DNA from: Patagioenas fasciata
Taxonomy: Eukaryota > Chordata > Aves > Columbiformes > Columbidae
Assembly (NCBI RefSeq): GCF_037038585.1
Contig: NC_092525.1
Location: 19,426,867-19,490,866, forward strand
DNA length: 64,000 nt
Reading direction: 5' to 3'
The notes under the pieces were generated by a model, which was not told the origin of the DNA, made no database searches, and saw only the letters and a program-made list of their open reading frames with translations. Both the position numbers and the translations under genes were made by a program. Positions 60,601-64,000 of this stretch are shown piece after piece (position 1 is the stretch's first letter; every line of letters begins with the position of its first letter).

Positions 60601-63600
60601 TAGATGAGTTGAATTTGGTTATGAACAGCAGAAAATGATCTTAAACTTAAGTTGTTCCCCTACTTAGCATCGTGGGGTTGCTGTGGACATACTCTTTGGA
60701 CATGGATAAGCACACAGGAATGCATGTGTGGTGGTGGCCAGTCTTTCTTGTAGGCAGTTTTAGTGAAGGCTCCTGTGGGGCTGCCAATGGTTTAGAAATG
60801 TGCTGAGGAATCTAAATCTTCCTACAGACTGCCATGGGATTTTAAAGTATGAGCTCTGCAAATCTTCACAGATTATTGGTCAGTCCTTCTTGGACAATAG
60901 TTTTGCTTAGAAAGAAAGAAAATTGAGTAACTCCAGCTAATTCACACCATAGCAGTAGGCACAGTGTGCTTAGTGCTGTGCTTACAGCAAAATAGTGAAA
61001 TAGCAGATCACTGTGGAAGTTGATCAGAAGTGCCGCACAGGATTGTTTTTAGTGGCTTCTGGGGGAATATTAAGATTTAGTTCTGAGAAGACTAAGCATG
61101 TTGCACAAACTCCTCTTAACGCGCTAATAAGTCAATGTGTTACTGAATGCTTAGCCATTATAATTACAGCCACATGTTGTCCTTTTTACAAATAGGTCTG
61201 ACTTAATTGCATCATTTTTCAGCAGGATTTATGTGGTCCTGTTTAATCTAAAATTAGTACATGCACAAATGAAGTGCAAACTATTTTCCATCACTGAACT
61301 GTGAAATGTTCTCCAGAATAGAGAGATACCAACATGTTCCTAAAAAGATCCAGTAAGCAATCAGGCAACTCTGGGATTTGTGTGTGTGTCTGCACCTCTA
61401 CAATTTTGCTAAAAGTAAGAAAAAATATACTGAAATAACATTAACTGAAAAATGAACAAGAAAGTCAGTTAAATGATCTAAATCAAGCAGTCTTTTTTGA
61501 TTATCACCAGTAAAACAAAGCATGGGGGAAATCATAAATCTATCTTCATAGTGCTAGCTTTCAGCATTTGTTAAATACAGTAAGAGCTAATGCATTTTAT
61601 ATATTACATTGATCTATCACATGTAAATATATCACATTTAAAAGATGCTCTATAGGCCAAGATTTTGTTGGCCTAAATTCTAAGTGAGTATGATTAATAT
61701 TCCATAGTACCTATGTAGCTCTGAGGGCCTAAGGATAAATATAGGACATAGTAGGCATAAGAGTTTGGGTTTCCTGAAAATAGATCAAATACTGCAGTTG
61801 CAATACCTACATTTTAATTTGAAGTTTGGAATATGTGTGATTTCCAAGAGTGTTGGAATGTGGACGTTAAAATATAAAAGAATGACCAAATCCCAACCGG
61901 ACTGAAAAGCCTAATGGTGGAACCAGATGAAAACCTTTTTGAATGTCTATCTAACAGGGAAAAATTATTGACTTCAGTAGGGTGGAGATCTTGCCATCCA
62001 GAATGGAGATTTATTTACTGCTGTGAGGAAGTCTGCCGATTTTCAGTGGGTAAATCAGAAAGCCGAGCAAGGTCTTCATGTTACTTAATCACTAATATAA
62101 ACATGGGAGCTTCTCTAATTTTTTTTTGTTTTTTTGCACTTGTCATCTTGGTGAAAATATGTGTGGCTGGAATGGAGATAAATGCAGCTTTTGAGAGCTG
62201 CTCAGTTTTGTGTGATTATATGATTTCAGTAGAAAGTAGGAGAAAAGCTATATTACTAAAAAATACACGAATATTGAAAACAGCCCTTGGTTTAAATTAG
62301 ATGTCCCTAATTTTTATGACTTGAAAGTATTTCTCTGTGTAATGGGCCAAGATTTCGAAGACTTACTTAAAACAGGGCACCTAGTGACCTGTACAGGTTA
62401 ATTTTAGCCATGAGAAGTGGTCGTCACTGTGGCTGTGAATGGATTATCAGACAGTAGCTTGCAGGTCACTGCCATTTCTCTCTGGTTCAGCATGTCTCCA
62501 CAGTACTTGACACTCTAGAACCTTCAGGCTGTGTTTGGTCATGTGTTCTGAACAGAAGCTTCAGTCATGTAGTCTCTCCCATAGCGCTGATCCTCAGTGA
62601 GCAGAGTGATCCATAGTGGTCCTTACTGTCTATCCGTTCTTGTGTTCGGCTTAAAGTGGTGTTTATGGTCTTCTAAAGGTGAAAGATCTGGTAAACCAAT
62701 CTGAACTAATGGTTCCTGGCAGCCCTTTAATCTGAATCCTTTGATATGACAACAGAGGTGTGCTCAAAATAGGGCCCATGATTTCTCCAGTCGTTCATGA
62801 TTGTACTGGTGTTTGAACCAGGTTACCAACCTTGAACATCTCTCTACCACCTTCTGCACATTCACAACTTCTGCTTTTCCTAAGAAAATCTATTTTGTAA
62901 ATTAAAGACAAATGCCCAGGCTCAAGATTTTGCTACCATTTGTAAATCAGGAGCTGAGCATCTAACTGGTACTTCTCACACAGACTTTTCCAAATGTACT
63001 TGTATGAAAGCACTTAAGTACCATTAGCTTTCCTTGACAAGAGCAAAGTGTGATGCAGGAGTAGGATGGGGGCAATCATAGTTGTGCTTGGGAAAATCAT
63101 ACGTGGAACAGGAGGCACTGATGGATTTTAGAGAATGCTTTCCTAAGAGGTGCAATATTCTCTGTGGATGTGGCACCACTCTCAGTGCATCAGACCTGAC
63201 GTGAAGTCCTTTCTGGTGCAAAGGAGATCTGGGCCACTTTGGCCTATTGTGCAGGACATAAAAATCTTGCAGAGAGCAGAAAACTGTCTGTGGAGCATGG
63301 AGCTTGGGTCTTCCAAAATAATGGTCTACTAAACAGAAGCAAGGGAAGAGGGATGCTCTGCCACCTACTATACAAGTTAATAATATATGAGGTTCTGTGC
63401 TTTTTGGTTGCTGCCACAACTGAATAAGCATTTTTGGTGCTGTGTGTCTGGTTTTGGACTGCTTATTACTCTTCTGATTTTGTTGCAGTGTATTGTTTCT
63501 CTGTAGTGTGTTCCTGTCCACGCAGAGTGACCTCAGCCTGTCTGCATGTCAGGGTAGCGATCTCCATCTGTTGAGCACTTGTCAGATGAGCTACTGACCT

Positions 63601-64000
63601 GTGCTGATCTAACACCCTGCAACACCTGGGAGCTGCTCAGCTGTGGCTGCTGGACCACTGAGTGACATGAAGCAAGGTGCAGCTGCAACAGCTTGGAATA
63701 AACTAGGTTGCTTTTTTATAGACTTTAAAATAAAATATGAATCAAAACTCCTGATAATGATCAAGCTGGAAGCAATTTCAAGCCTTTCCTAGGCAGAAAG
63801 GATGCTTTTAGTTGCTAATTCCTGAAAATGAACACTGGAATGTTATCCTGTCACCTGCTGCATGTTTTAACCATGTTAAAGGAGGTGCCTGGACTCAAAA
63901 GATTGAAGCTCTGCTCAGTTTTCTCAGGTTGGATATTCTGATATTTCTATTACATCTTGAACACGTAGAAGCAGGAAATCTTGTTTCGGGGGATAGAGGC
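57670..64000. other. gene-free segment
   Basis: There is no recognisable gene. The two longest open frames of the window are here on the minus strand (171 codons at 60577-60062, 165 codons at 63521-63024). Neither shows a domain, a signal or a known similarity, and the first overlaps several open frames on the other strand. A partial match to an old amniote repeat is at 62342-62400 and a TTG run at about 58502-58515. Confidence 0.6.
62342..62400. repeat. possible ancient amniote repeat relic
   Basis: 'gggccaagatttcgaag', 'acttaaaacagggcacctag' and 'tgacctgtacagg' resemble an old repeat with 'gggccagattttcaaaa', 'acttaggcacctaa' and 'gcagataggcacctag'. The similarity is partial. Confidence 0.35.

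Noticed and set aside
63024..63521. 165-codon open frame on the minus strand
   Set aside because: It has low-complexity Q/N/K sequence at the start, no known similarity, no promoter or exon signals, and a length near chance level.
1..64000. tRNA genes, rRNA, CRISPR arrays, long tandem (satellite) arrays
   Set aside because: I saw no B-box-type 'ggttcgaatcc' element, no rRNA-like blocks, no regularly spaced direct repeats and no long tandem arrays.

Overview
This window reads as non-coding nuclear DNA from a bird. The main evidence is a set of CR1 (chicken repeat 1) LINE fragments with the avian 3' end: a 'gttggactcgatgat' stretch followed by an octamer-like tail of the attctatg or attctgtg type. 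They lie at about 10.9, 13.0-13.65, 38.77-39.28, 48.08 and 57.39 kb. Base composition is AT-rich, and the open reading frames are short and overlap on both strands. There are no operons, ribosome-binding sites or dense coding. I found no protein-coding exon I can name, no tRNA or rRNA gene, and no CRISPR array. The only real protein similarity is to the C-terminal part of the CR1 ORF2 reverse transcriptase, in 5'-truncated and mutated copies.

Layout. 1-16.9 kb is AT-rich unique DNA with ancient SINE/LINE relics (5.3, 5.7 and 7.8 kb), two CR1 copies, and one weak candidate exon at 1.14 kb. 17.0-19.2 kb is the most distinctive stretch: two plus-strand promoter-like modules 1.5 kb apart, each with a CCAAT box, a TATA box and a consensus GT splice donor downstream. 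The second also has an AATAAA signal. They could be solo LTRs of endogenous retroviruses or promoters of an unannotated transcript. 19.2-30 kb is unique sequence, ending in two relics of one old CR1-like family in opposite orientation. 30.3-38.7 kb is AT-rich with simple repeats, a block with octamer and AP-1 matches near 32.6-33.0 kb, a purine/pyrimidine inverted repeat at 36.3 kb and an antisense L2-like relic at 36.8 kb. 38.7-64 kb is mostly unique DNA with three CR1 copies, a MITE-like relic at 42.6 kb, a hairpin-rich spot at 46.45 kb and a C-rich/T-rich tract at 52.7 kb.

Nothing here looks like a multi-gene system. The window fits an intergenic or deep-intronic region. Its interest lies in the paired promoter-like modules, a few unusual inverted repeats, and several very old amniote repeat relics. 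Repeat family assignments come from remembered consensus patterns, not from a database search, and element boundaries are approximate by 10-30 bases.
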